This document shows positions 6,875-14,684 of a DNA stretch of 55,158 nt, one piece after another. The stretch's first letter is position 1; each line of letters starts with the position of its first letter. The DNA is taken from assembly GCA_003279105.1 (NCBI GenBank), contig QCBO01000009.1, forward strand, positions 1-55,158. Direction: 5' to 3'. The translations under genes and the position numbers were made by a program. This DNA is from Prochlorococcus sp. AG-347-I19. Its GTDB lineage: Bacteria; Cyanobacteriota; Cyanobacteriia; PCC-6307; Cyanobiaceae. The notes beneath the pieces were generated by a model. The model had not been told where the DNA came from, ran no database searches, and saw only the letters and a list, made by a program, of their open reading frames with translations.

Positions 6875-7186
6875 TTGGCTAAAAAATATTGTGATGCTTT
6901 AGAAAAAAATCTTTTCAAAGGGCTTGATAAAGAATCGATATTAAAATATGAATATTTCTTCTCATCCATACCTGATGACTACATAAAGGACGAGGAAAAA
7001 TTTTTAGAAACTTTCAAATCTGATGTTAAATCAATCTGTTCATATGATATTGCAAAGTCTAATGAAAAAGAATTGAAGTCTTTTTTAGAAAATTATTTTA
7101 GAACCAGAAGTAGTACTCCAAAAACTAAAGTTGAAGCGATAAATCCCACACCAATTTATCCTGCAATAATTCCAGTATTAAGATAA
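6875..7186 (+). CDS. Small helical protein with unresolved start
   Basis: The clear coding part is a soluble, Lys/Glu-rich helical protein (KKYCDALEKNLFKGLDKESILKYEYFF). The first recognised start is a TTG, which is weak. The frame stays open upstream to 6776 through INALPIFGE but without ATG, GTG or TTG. A GTG at 6760 overlaps the previous stop (GTGA) and gives MKFVLISF, a good signal-peptide start in another frame. A frameshift near 6785-6795 would join the two into a secreted protein, so the N-terminus may be mutated or mis-sequenced. A terminator follows at 7280. Confidence 0.5.
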   Translation: MAKKYCDALEKNLFKGLDKESILKYEYFFSSIPDDYIKDEEKFLETFKSDVKSICSYDIAKSNEKELKSFLENYFRTRSSTPKTKVEAINPTPIYPAIIPVLR

Positions 7187-7279
7187 ATCTTCACCGTAGC
7201 TAATTCTTTTCCTTCTTTTTTAGTCATAGTTTTCTTCCTAAATAAGCACATCTAAGCTACCAATGAGAACATCATTAAA

Positions 7280-7321
7280 GCAAGGCTAAAAATACTTTAA
7301 CTATTAGCTTTGCCTTTTTTT
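7280..7321 (+). terminator. Intrinsic terminator
   Basis: Arms GCAAGGCTAA and TTAGCTTTGC pair over ten positions (one G-T) around a 14-base loop, followed by a C and seven T. It would end transcripts of the gene at 6875-7186. Confidence 0.75.
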
Positions 7322-7608
7322 AGTTGATTTAAAAGGGATTAGAGCCATAACTCTTAATAAAAAAGAATTATTTCATATTTTTTATTTATCGAGCAATTTT
7401 TATACGTAAAATAAGTTTTAAAAACAATTTTATTTAAAGAATTAATTTCCCATACCACTCATACAATTTCTTAAATAGAAACTTTCTTCGACTAATAATG
7501 TTCGATAAACTAAACAAAACGCTTTGGATTTAGCTTACTTTCGAAAAAGTTAACAAAATGCCATATCAGCACCATACCAGCAGCCCTATTTCCCGCAAAT
7601 TATAGTCT

Positions 7609-7638
7609 ATGACTGAACCTAACTACTGGCTAATGAAC
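7609..7638 (+). pseudogene. Relic of the EVE-domain gene start
   Basis: These 30 bases match the first 30 of the EVE gene at 17740 at 25 positions, including the ATG and the codons for NYWLM. The frame then runs on with unrelated residues to a stop at 7744. It looks like a broken copy made by recombination. Confidence 0.5.
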
Positions 7639-7712
7639 TATGTGCTAGTTGTCATAGCAATGGATCTCAAAAATCAGATAAATTCCGTCCTCACCTCGTC
7701 CACACTTTTCGC

Positions 7713-7756
7713 GATTGACAGTCGATCTAAAGTAAGGGTCAATTAGCTCCTTTTTT
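7713..7756 (+). repeat. 44-base leader element, copy c
   Basis: GATTGACAGTCGATCTAAA, then AGGGTC-AATTA-GCTCC and six T. The stem has mismatches. Unlike the other copies no ATG follows; instead the antisense gene at 7755 ends inside its T-run. Confidence 0.65.
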
Positions 7757-8132
7757 AATAGCAAAGTACGCTATCCGCTTTAATTGATTCTTCAACTAGA
7801 ACATCTGGCATAACAAACTCTGCAGTATATCCATCTAGAAGCTTCTCATCGTAACCCCTAGATTTAGCAGAAATTCCTGAGACATATATGGTGATTTTTG
7901 AATTCTTTAAATTTTGAAGATGTTCGTATAAATCTCCAGTACCTTGACCAACTATTTCACCAGCTTTTTTGCAATTTAATATTTGTACTCCGTCTCCTGC
8001 AAGAAAAAGTGTTACTTTATGATCATTTTTTTCTGCAGTAAGGGCAGCCAATAAACCTAAAGTTATTTTATTTTTGGATTCTAAACCGCTGTAAATATGT
8101 ACTAACACTGTATTGTCGGTAATGATAGACAT
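7755..8132 (-). CDS. DsrE-family protein without the usual Cys (125 aa)
   Basis: The fold pattern and the segment YVSGISAKSRG match the DsrE/TusD family of small sulfur-carrier proteins. In active members the residue nine positions before the RG glycine is the persulfide-carrying Cys; here it is Ser85. The remaining Cys (54 and 124) are elsewhere. So it may be a structural or ligand-binding DsrE paralogue rather than a sulfurtransferase. A GGAGG-type ribosome-binding site precedes the ATG. Its stop lies in the A-rich complement of leader element c. Confidence 0.75.
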   Translation of the reverse strand: MSIITDNTVLVHIYSGLESKNKITLGLLAALTAEKNDHKVTLFLAGDGVQILNCKKAGEIVGQGTGDLYEHLQNLKNSKITIYVSGISAKSRGYDEKLLDGYTAEFVMPDVLVEESIKADSVLCY

Positions 8133-8196
8133 TTAATCCTCCCTAAATTTTGTTTTTATATCCTAAATAAAATCTATATTCATTAGCTGTTTTTTT

Positions 8197-8220
8197 ATGA
8201 AACGCTTACTACTTGCATAG
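8197..8220 (+). pseudogene. Signal-peptide start fragment (MKRLLLA, stop)
   Basis: The 17 bases ATGAAACGCTTACTACT are identical to the start of the small gene at 16549, then a stop codon follows at once. This looks like a leftover of a mobile or duplicated signal-peptide segment. Confidence 0.4.
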
Positions 8221-8278
8221 CTAAAAGCTAGTAATTGATTGTGGATCAACATTAGAGAGTAAACAATCCTCTTTTTTG

Positions 8279-8467
8279 ATGAGAAACAAATTTAAAAGAT
8301 CAGCTTTTTTTGATATATCTGATGACCTTTTCTATCGAATATCATTAGTAGGATTTTTAGTTGTTTTTAGCGCAATGGTATTTTTCCTAACGAAATATAG
8401 AAAAAAAAAAGTTAATAATATAAGCCAGATTTTCATAACTGAAAAAATTAAATTTTTAAAGCAATAA
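8279..8467 (+). CDS. Small membrane protein (62 aa)
   Basis: I take the ATG at 8279 rather than the TTG just before it. A polar, basic N-terminus (RNKFKRSAFFD) is followed by one helix (ISLVGFLVVFSAMVFFL) and a KYRKKK stop-transfer. The stop overlaps the next gene's ATG by one base, so they are translationally coupled. It may be a partner of the 118-residue membrane protein. No named family. Confidence 0.6.
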   Translation: MRNKFKRSAFFDISDDLFYRISLVGFLVVFSAMVFFLTKYRKKKVNNISQIFITEKIKFLKQ

Positions 8468-8823
8468 TGCAAAGATTTATAATTTCACCGTTATTTGCTT
8501 TATCTAGGTTTTTTATAAATATTTACGGAATATTTTTAAAGTTTTTTCTTCAATTAAATGGTGGTTATTGGTCAAGAATTGGTTTAGCCGAAAATATAAC
8601 AGAGGAAAGAATAAAAAAAAGAAGATTATATATCCTGCCTTTTTATATTCTTCTAGCTTTATTGTTTGGATTACTATCTGCTCTATATTGGTATTTTGTT
8701 ATTCTCCATGTGCCACTTTCAATAGAAAGATATTTAAGTCCATTAAATAACAATATTGCTTTAATAATTGCTTTTGCTACTTTCTTTGGTTGGCTTTATA
8801 TTCTTTGTAAAACAAACAAATAA
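8467..8823 (+). CDS. Membrane protein, probably 2-3 helices (118 aa)
   Basis: Hydrophobic segments at about residues 5-28, 57-82 and 96-113 surround a soluble loop (NGGYWSRIGLAENITEERIKKRR). Coupled by TAATG to the small gene before it. No transporter or enzyme motif is visible. Function unknown. Confidence 0.6.
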   Translation: MQRFIISPLFALSRFFINIYGIFLKFFLQLNGGYWSRIGLAENITEERIKKRRLYILPFYILLALLFGLLSALYWYFVILHVPLSIERYLSPLNNNIALIIAFATFFGWLYILCKTNK

Positions 8824-8898
8824 AATGCTTACTGAGAGATGATGTGGTCCGAGGATTAAAGATTTAATTAATCATCATTAAATCATTCTTAAGGATTC

Positions 8899-9075
8899 AT
8901 GCAAAATATTTGTGACCGATTAATTTATTTATACGACAGTTCTGGTGATCGACTCGACCAAGGTTGACCAACTAGATCTTCACTAATCCATGGTCTGCAA
9001 TACCAAGGTAAATTAACTTATCTAACCTTTACGGAAAGTAAGTTAAGTAATCAGAAATTAAACTTTCGGGATTAA
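8899..9075 (+). pseudogene. Interrupted small frame (TGA at 8965)
   Basis: An AAGGA sequence lies just before an ATG. The frame reads 22 codons (MQNICDRLIYLYDSSGD...), meets TGA at 8965-8967, then stays open 35 more codons with a composition like real protein (HGLQYQGKLTYLTF) to a TAA at 9073. A single change of TGG to TGA would explain it. The 3' half overlaps the stem-loops at 9013-9080, so it may instead be RNA. Confidence 0.35.
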
Positions 9076-9080
9076 TTCTG
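9013..9080 (+). ncRNA. Two adjacent stem-loops, possible small RNA
   Basis: First: TTAACTTA (9013-9020) pairs with TAAGTTAA (9039-9046), with CTTT-ACGG-AAAG nested inside. Second: CAGAAATTAA (9052-9061) pairs with TTAATTCTG (9072-9080) with one bulge. A terminator follows at 9211. No RNA family is recognised; the strand is assumed from that terminator, which works both ways. Confidence 0.35.
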
Positions 9081-9210
9081 AACTATCTTAAAAATAAAGT
9101 CGTTTGTAAAGCATGAAGAAGTGAGTAATCACTTTTACTTTCAAAACTAATTTCTAAGAAAATTCTTAATCTGATTATTAAATAGATCTCCTTTCTGTCG
9201 TCACCATTTA

Positions 9211-9239
9211 AAAAAAGACCTGTAAAAGGGTCTTTTTTT
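9211..9239. terminator. Bidirectional terminator
   Basis: AAAAAAGACC-TGTAAAA-GGGTCTTTTTTT: a stem with T-runs on both strands. On the minus strand it would end the operon 9609-9291; on the plus strand, any transcript of 8899-9080. Confidence 0.75.
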
Positions 9240-9290
9240 ATGTCTTAATTTTTATTGATTGACTGTTAATCCACAAATAATTAAATATTT

Positions 9291-9422
9291 TTATCTCGCT
9301 CTTTCACGATCAGTTAATGCTTTTTCAAAAGTAAAAAAGAAAGTACAAATACTATTTAATGCAACCAACAAAAGAACTACTAATCTTCCATGTTGATTTA
9401 ATTGAAGTGATCTTTGAGTCAT
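9291..9422 (-). CDS. Small single-helix membrane protein (43 aa)
   Basis: One hydrophobic helix (LVVLLLVALNSICTFFFTF) between a polar N-terminus (TQRSLQLNQHGR) and a charged end (KALTDRERAR). It starts 4 bases after the stop of the gene at 9427, in the same operon. No named family. Confidence 0.6.
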   Translation of the reverse strand: MTQRSLQLNQHGRLVVLLLVALNSICTFFFTFEKALTDRERAR

Positions 9423-9426
9423 ACTC

Positions 9427-9609
9427 TTAATAATCTTCATTGTAATCGGATGGACTACCAGTTAAAGAACAAACAACTGATTCCTCTTTTTTCATTTCTT
9501 TTATTTCCATTATTGGTCTGCCCATTTTCTTAAGAACATCTATATCTTCTTTAGTCTGACAGCGAGCAATTATGTTTCCTTTTTGATCAAAGCAACTGTA
9601 GTAAGTCAT
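9427..9609 (-). CDS. Small conserved-type hypothetical protein (60 aa)
   Basis: MTYYSCFDQKGNIIARCQTKEDIDVLKKMG resembles the short beta-hairpin-plus-helix proteins common in picocyanobacteria. Three Cys (6, 17, 47), acidic end, no membrane helix. Function unknown. Confidence 0.6.
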   Translation of the reverse strand: MTYYSCFDQKGNIIARCQTKEDIDVLKKMGRPIMEIKEMKKEESVVCSLTGSPSDYNEDY

Positions 9610-9836
9610 TTTATTAAATGCAATTTAAAGTTTATGGTTGATTTCAGTTGCAGCAACGCAACCATCTCATGACAACCATATTTCTAATTTAGGTCAGCCA
9701 TAGATTTAAATGGCTAAAAAAACATACCTCTTTCCGTACCTAAATGTTCCTCAAACCGCACACATTAGATACGCAGTGTTTTAGTCAAATCAATTAGAAC
9801 AAAGAGGTAGTTAAACAAATATACAAAGGAGAAATT

Positions 9837-9974
9837 ATGAGTGGAGATTTTGAGACTCTTGAAATTAATCAACCCAAAATTAAATATTTAAAACCAGAAG
9901 ATAATACAGAATGGTTAGACAAATTAATTAATAATATTGAGGAGATGAAGAACAAGATATCAAAAGATTCTTAG
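9837..9974 (+). CDS. Tiny WLD-motif protein, copy 3 (45 aa)
   Basis: A good AAGGAG ribosome-binding site lies 6 bases before the ATG. The C-terminal half, DNTEWLDKLINNIEEMKNK, matches copy 1 almost residue for residue, while the N-terminal half (MSGDFETLEINQPKIK) differs. The conserved part is therefore a helix, and the N-terminal part is free to vary. Function unknown. Confidence 0.7.
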   Translation: MSGDFETLEINQPKIKYLKPEDNTEWLDKLINNIEEMKNKISKDS

Positions 9975-10109
9975 AAATCTAAGAAAAAAACTTTTTTATT
10001 TGATCTTTAGTTTGAATGAAAAGAAATTCAAAAAAGAATTTAAATTTTGTATTTAAGGTAACCGCTTTTTTGTGAGCATTATTCAGAATAAGAGTCCGAC
10101 TAATTTTTT

Positions 10110-10253
10110 ATGCAAAAAAATTTAGATGAAAATTCTTATGAAAAAAGAATTGAAAATATAGAAAAAGGAAAATCTTATTTAAAAAGTAATGGATTTTTTA
10201 AATCAAAATCTAATTTATTCGAAGACATACAAAGATTTATCTATAAAAGATAA
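10110..10253 (+). CDS. Possible small protein (47 aa)
   Basis: A Lys/Glu/Asn-rich, probably helical product (YEKRIENIEKGKSYLKSNGFF). No clear ribosome-binding site precedes the ATG. AT-rich DNA gives such frames by chance, so this is uncertain. Confidence 0.35.
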   Translation: MQKNLDENSYEKRIENIEKGKSYLKSNGFFKSKSNLFEDIQRFIYKR

Positions 10254-10371
10254 TTTAAAAAATATTTTTTACTTTTGATTAATTAAATCTCTCCATAAGC
10301 AAGCCATCACATAAAAGAAAGAAAGACTTGAAAAGGTTAGGAGAAAAAAAGAATGGGTCAATTTTCTATAA

Positions 10372-10476
10372 CTAAATTAGACCAAATAATCCTGAAGTAA
10401 AACCAACAGCCGATAAGAATGTGAACTCAATCAAATCTCTTGGGGCAGAGTTCATAAATAAATTGATTTGAGTCAT
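10372..10476 (-). CDS. Possible small membrane peptide (34 aa)
   Basis: A short frame with a hydrophobic C-terminal half (IEFTFLSAVGFTSGLFGLI). Its ATG lies 4 bases after the stop of the secreted protein at 10481-10675, which suggests an operon. Too short to classify. Confidence 0.4.
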   Translation of the reverse strand: MTQINLFMNSAPRDLIEFTFLSAVGFTSGLFGLI

Positions 10477-10480
10477 GATT

Positions 10481-10675
10481 TTATGACTTGAGAGAATCTT
10501 TTAAATCAAATTTTTCAGCTTTTTCAGTTTGACATTCAGTATCATCTTCAGCGCATTTGATTTCAGCTTTTTTGTTCATGAGGCTACTACAACCGCCCGA
10601 CATAACTGGCAACCCGGTTGTAGCCGTAAAACCAGTTAAACATGCAAAGGCAATATAGGGAAAGAATCTTTTCAT
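10481..10675 (-). CDS. Small secreted Cys-rich protein (64 aa)
   Basis: The N-terminus is a signal peptide (KRFFPYIAFACLTGFTATTG). A Gly-Gly-Cys around residue 29 could be a degenerate lipoprotein site. The mature part has Cys at about 41 and 48 and is charged (KCAEDDTECQTEKAEKFDLKD), so a disulfide in the periplasm is plausible. No known family. Confidence 0.6.
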   Translation of the reverse strand: MKRFFPYIAFACLTGFTATTGLPVMSGGCSSLMNKKAEIKCAEDDTECQTEKAEKFDLKDSLKS

Positions 10676-10853
10676 TTAAATGTTACTTAATGTAAACTCA
10701 TTATGTATTAAAAAAAGCTCAACTGTGAGTAGTTGATTACGTTTTTGCTCAGTTATACAATTACATGAAGTAACCAAACCAAAGAAAAATTGGTCAACAT
10801 TGGAGATGGATATGTGACTACTTAATGTCATAAGGGAAGTTAAAAAGGCATAA

Positions 10854-11081
10854 GTTCTCCGAAAGACGATACACTCTTTACTCAATAAGATCCACATTAA
10901 AAATCATATCTTGAGATGTACTGATGCTTATTTATTGGCTCGTATATGTGGTAACTCAGTAGCCACAATCATGCAGACTTATGAACGAATAGACATAAGG
11001 AAGAGGACTAAGGAATTAACCGATATTGAGTTCGGTTCGAAGAAAGGGAATCCAGAAACAATTTCTTTGTTTGATGAATAA
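10854..11081 (+). pseudogene. Tyrosine-recombinase-like C-terminal remnant
   Basis: After an upstream stop the frame is open for 75 codons without a good start. The segment LLARICGNSVATIMQTYERID resembles the end of phage/island integrases (hydrophobic-x-GxSVxxI-x-x-x-Tyr, where Tyr is the nucleophile). The conserved His-x-x-Arg region is not clear, so this is a truncated, inactive relic at most. It lies where the small-gene region gives way to the TPR genes and may mark an old insertion. Confidence 0.4.
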
Positions 11082-11087
11082 AGGGTT

Positions 11088-11765
11088 TCAATTAACCTTA
11101 TGAGATTCAGAGCAGTGGAATTTAGCAATAGAACTCTCTAAATCTTTAGGATTTAATCTTAAGGCTTGATCAAAATCCTCAATAGCAGATAGATTTTTTT
11201 TCAATATCATTTTTAGAATCCCTCTCCATTTAAAAAACTCAAAATCACTTGGATTAAGACTAATCACTTTATCTAAGTCCTCAATTTCTCCTTCAATATC
11301 TCCTAAATCCCCTTTAATAAATGATCTTAAATAAAATGTCTCATAGTTATTAGGATTTAAGTTTATAGAGTGTTCTATATCTAATAAAGCGTCTTCGAAT
11401 TTTTTAAGTTCATATTTGCACTCAGCTCGTAAAAAATAAAAATAAGAATTCTTTGAATTTATTTCAATACTCCTATCACAATCATCAATTGCGCTCTCAT
11501 ATTCTTCTATTTCATATTTACATTTTGCTCTTTGAGAATAGTAATTACTTTTTTTTTCAAGTTCTAAAGCCTTGGAGATAAATGAAATACCTGATGAATA
11601 ATTTTTTAAGGCATATTCACAACATCCGAAAAGAAATAAAGGATAAGAATTTTTACTATCCGCTTCAATAGATTTAACACACATTTCTATTGCTTCTTTA
11701 TATAAACCAGAATTAAATTTTTGGTAAGCAATGTCGCTAAATTCTTTTTCGTTTTCAGAGTTCAT
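11088..11765 (-). CDS. TPR-repeat protein (225 aa)
   Basis: Almost the whole protein is tetratricopeptide repeats: about six 34-residue units with the A-x-x-x-Y-x-x-A pattern (for example AIEMCVKSIEADSKNSYPLFLFGCCEYALKNY is one unit and a half). Such scaffolds bind proteins. Its start overlaps the stop of the 399-residue TPR gene by 4 bases, so the two are coupled. It has no signal peptide, so it is cytoplasmic. The partner is unknown. Confidence 0.8.
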   Translation of the reverse strand: MNSENEKEFSDIAYQKFNSGLYKEAIEMCVKSIEADSKNSYPLFLFGCCEYALKNYSSGISFISKALELEKKSNYYSQRAKCKYEIEEYESAIDDCDRSIEINSKNSYFYFLRAECKYELKKFEDALLDIEHSINLNPNNYETFYLRSFIKGDLGDIEGEIEDLDKVISLNPSDFEFFKWRGILKMILKKNLSAIEDFDQALRLNPKDLESSIAKFHCSESHKVN

Positions 11766-12961
11766 ATCATTTTAATTATTTTCTCATATTCAACTTTTTC
11801 AAATTGAGACATTCCTAGATCTTCCATTTTTTTAAGATCTTTTAAAGCTTCTTCTTTTTTATTTAATTCAAAAAACGCTTTAGCTCTCTCTAAATAAGCT
11901 GCTGTCCATTTGGGATCTATTTTTATCGCTTCAGTAAAGTCATTTATTGCCTCAGGGAAATTAATATAATTTTCACTTTTAAAAAGTCGCCTTTTATAAA
12001 CTCCCCTCAAATAATAAGTTTCCCTTTCCCTATGATTTTTAATTAAGCGATTTAAATAGTACAAGGCTCTTTCATAATCTCCGCTAGAGTTATGTAAGAC
12101 AATATTTCTAGAGCATATTTCAAATAAAATAGATTTATTCATCAATTCCCCTAATATCATTTCAACCTCATCAATTTCCTTTGGTGGTTGTATTTTTTTC
12201 TTAAAAATATAGTTTTTATTTTTTGAAATTGATGCTATTTTTTGTTGAATTGTTCTTTCATCAAAAACTTGATTAAAGACTTTATAAATAGTTTCCCATT
12301 GGTCATCAAAACAATCCTCTAGATCATTTTCTTCAATAAATCTTTCATCACAAAGACTTAAAACATTATCCATAAACTCGTATTCAGAGCAATTAAAAAA
12401 CATATCTACTACTTGATCAAATTCTTTCTTACTAGATTTCTCATCGGAAAAAGTTGCTACCTTTTTCAAAGCTATTAATATTCCTTCCTCTATATCACTT
12501 TCAAGAAAAACATTTTCTACTAAGTTATTTATTAATTCCCCAGCTGTATAAAAATCCTTTGGTTGATAATTGACTTTAAACGGTATATATGAAATATTTT
12601 CCCAACCACCCTCTTCTAGATAAGATTTGCAAAAATCATTAGATTTTTCTATTTCAAATTTATAAAAGATCTTACTTATAAATTCATATAAATTATTTAA
12701 ATCTTTTTCATCATCACCCAAACATCCAAAAATTATTTGAGATTCACCAGTTTGTAAATAATCTAACCAAGCGCTCCAACCAGAAGTACTATTACAGTCA
12801 AACAAAGCGAAGCTTTTTCCGTAAAAAGAATTTTGTTCATTAAAGTTATGTTCAAAAAAGATTTGCCCATCAGGTCTGCCATATTGAGTCTCAAATTTTT
12901 TATCAAGGAAAGCTATCTTATTTGATATTTCGTCTAAAGCATTATCAAGTGAGGTTTTCAT
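11762..12961 (-). CDS. Hypothetical protein with C-terminal TPR (399 aa)
   Basis: Residues 1-290 are an acidic, Phe-rich region without a motif I can name. Residues 295-390 contain three TPR units (YYLRGVYKRRLF; AINDFTEAIKIDPKWTAAYLERAKAFFE; EALKDLKKMEDLGM). First gene of a coupled pair. It could be an adaptor with its own N-terminal binding domain. No signal peptide. Confidence 0.7.
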   Translation of the reverse strand: MKTSLDNALDEISNKIAFLDKKFETQYGRPDGQIFFEHNFNEQNSFYGKSFALFDCNSTSGWSAWLDYLQTGESQIIFGCLGDDEKDLNNLYEFISKIFYKFEIEKSNDFCKSYLEEGGWENISYIPFKVNYQPKDFYTAGELINNLVENVFLESDIEEGILIALKKVATFSDEKSSKKEFDQVVDMFFNCSEYEFMDNVLSLCDERFIEENDLEDCFDDQWETIYKVFNQVFDERTIQQKIASISKNKNYIFKKKIQPPKEIDEVEMILGELMNKSILFEICSRNIVLHNSSGDYERALYYLNRLIKNHRERETYYLRGVYKRRLFKSENYINFPEAINDFTEAIKIDPKWTAAYLERAKAFFELNKKEEALKDLKKMEDLGMSQFEKVEYEKIIKMI

Positions 12962-13149
12962 TCAACTAAAAAATGTATTTACAAAATACTTCCTTTTTAG
13001 ATTTATGCAGATAAATTTCTGTAACGCTGATATGGAATTTCAAAGTGAATCTCTAAAGTTCCAAAACTAATAATCCATCTTTAAAAATATAGAGTTGCAA
13101 ATCAAAAAATTCTTTTTAATGTGTTTAGATAGCTGTTTAAATAATCCTC

Positions 13150-13596
13150 GTGAAAGGGAGTAGATTTACAAATATAAAACTAACAAAAGATCCAGAAGAA
13201 ATTCTTTCGATCTTTAATAAAGGGTTTTGTTATTTTGAAAATAAAAAATACCAAGATGCAATAAATTGTTTTAATTCAATAATTGATTATTCTTTACATC
13301 CAATAACTGAAAGGATTCTTTATTTAAGGGGAATCTCCTATGCAAAAATTTTCAAGTCTGACAAGGCATGGTTAGATTGCCGTGAATTAAATAGTCCTGA
13401 AATTTCACACCCTTTTAAATACATACATCTAATGAGAGGAATGATTTTTGACAAAGAACTTAATTTTTCCCGTTCTTTGCATAGTTTTAAAAGAGCTATT
13501 GATTATGATTCTGAAGTAATTAATGAAGAAAAATTTTTATTGAAACACTTATCTTTAGAAATGCAAAGCTTATTAGTAACTCTGAATATTGTTTAA
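13150..13596 (+). CDS. TPR-like protein (148 aa)
   Basis: Residues 17-60 and 90-120 have TPR character (NKGFCYFENKKYQDAINCFNSI and FSRSLHSFKRAIDYD). The first codon is GTG with no clear ribosome-binding site, so the start is uncertain. It is transcribed away from the other two TPR genes and converges on the DnaB-like gene. Three TPR proteins side by side suggest one scaffold system or duplications. Confidence 0.6.
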   Translation: MKGSRFTNIKLTKDPEEILSIFNKGFCYFENKKYQDAINCFNSIIDYSLHPITERILYLRGISYAKIFKSDKAWLDCRELNSPEISHPFKYIHLMRGMIFDKELNFSRSLHSFKRAIDYDSEVINEEKFLLKHLSLEMQSLLVTLNIV

Positions 13597-13622
13597 ACGC
13601 AAAAAATTAACAAGCTTTTAAA

Positions 13623-14555
13623 CTAAGCTGCCAAATTTCTATATCTTCCATATTGTGGTTCGAATAACATTTTGACTGTTCCAACTGGACCATTTCTATG
13701 CGTGGTCAAAATTAATTCTGCTATTCCTCTATCTTCAGTTTCTGGTTCATAATATTCCTCTCTATAAACCATCGCAATGATATCTCCATAGTTTTCCAAA
13801 GCTTCCGACTCTCTTATATCAGATAACATTGGTCTACTATTTTCTCTTTCCTCCACTTTTGGAGAAACTGGAAGGGTAATAATTACGGGTACATTTAATT
13901 CTTTAGCAAGTATTTTTAATTCTTTTAAAATACTCTCTTGCTTAGCTTTGTAATCTAAATGATTTAAATATTCCATCATTTGAAAACAATCAATAACAAT
14001 TAAACCCAAACAATCTTTTTTATTAGAGTTTGAGAGATTCCTGCATTTTGTTTTTATTTCTTCAATACTGATATCTTTTTTATCGTCTATAAATATTGGG
14101 AGCTTTCCTAATGAATTTACTTGATCATAAACTGAAAACCATTCCTCTTGCTGCAATCTTCCAGTTCTTACTCGACCTATACCAAAACCAGTTTCCATAG
14201 CCAACAATCTGTAAGCAAGTTCTTCTTTGCTCATATCAAAACTAAAGAAACAAACTTGGAATTTTTGACTTGCAATATTTTTAGCAACCTGTAGAGCTAA
14301 TGATGTTTTACCCATCATTGGTCGACCTGCGAAAGCTATTAAGTCTCCTCTCCTTAAACCTTGTGTCATTGCATCAAAATCAAAAAAAGAAACGGGTATG
14401 CCGCCTCTAATATTACCCAGAGAAAGATTTTCCATTTCTTCATAATTACTTTCCATCAGATCTTTCAAACTTTTAAACTCGACTACTTTTGTTTGATCTT
14501 TTTTCATACTATTTTCCATTTCCATATAAAAAGTCGGACTCTCAAATAAGCTCAA
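13623..14555 (-). CDS. DnaB-type helicase ATPase lacking the N-terminal domain (310 aa)
   Basis: This is the RecA-like half of a replicative helicase: Walker A GRPMMGKTS (77-85), Walker B LIVID (185-189), the RPMLSDIRES segment (241-250) and Arg287 in HRNGP, the position of the DnaB arginine finger. The DnaB N-terminal collar domain (about 150 residues) is missing, replaced by some 50 unrelated residues. The H4 motif reads LPVSPKVEER instead of the usual LSQLSRxVExR. It is therefore an accessory DnaB paralogue, not the replicative helicase. A divergent operon with a sigma-like gene starts 130 bases away. Confidence 0.85.
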   Translation of the reverse strand: MSLFESPTFYMEMENSMKKDQTKVVEFKSLKDLMESNYEEMENLSLGNIRGGIPVSFFDFDAMTQGLRRGDLIAFAGRPMMGKTSLALQVAKNIASQKFQVCFFSFDMSKEELAYRLLAMETGFGIGRVRTGRLQQEEWFSVYDQVNSLGKLPIFIDDKKDISIEEIKTKCRNLSNSNKKDCLGLIVIDCFQMMEYLNHLDYKAKQESILKELKILAKELNVPVIITLPVSPKVEERENSRPMLSDIRESEALENYGDIIAMVYREEYYEPETEDRGIAELILTTHRNGPVGTVKMLFEPQYGRYRNLAA

Positions 14556-14684
14556 TTCACAATCACTTGCAATTTATTTTTTATTAAATTTAATTTTTCG
14601 TAATAGATTTTTTTCTTAAGTTTTTTAAAGATTAATTGAATATGTCTGATATTGAATCATATTTAAATTCCATAAATATTTTCA

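Larger units (their letters stand above)
7187..7754. other. Long intergenic region
   Basis: 568 bases between convergent genes. It contains the terminator at 7280-7321, a 30-base relic of the start of the EVE-domain gene (7609-7638) and leader element c (7713-7756). The GC content rises after about 7560. Otherwise I see no gene. Confidence 0.5.
8824..9290. other. Structured intergenic region
   Basis: 467 bases with an interrupted small frame (8899-9075), two neighbouring stem-loops (9013-9080) and a bidirectional terminator (9211-9239). The layout would also fit a small RNA. Confidence 0.45.

Noticed and set aside
9711-9785. 24-codon frame beginning MAKKTYLFPYL
   Set aside because: Too short, no ribosome-binding site, no relative in the window.
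10676-10897. 73-codon minus-strand frame
   Set aside because: No ribosome-binding site or recognisable domain, and it lies antisense to the recombinase-like remnant.
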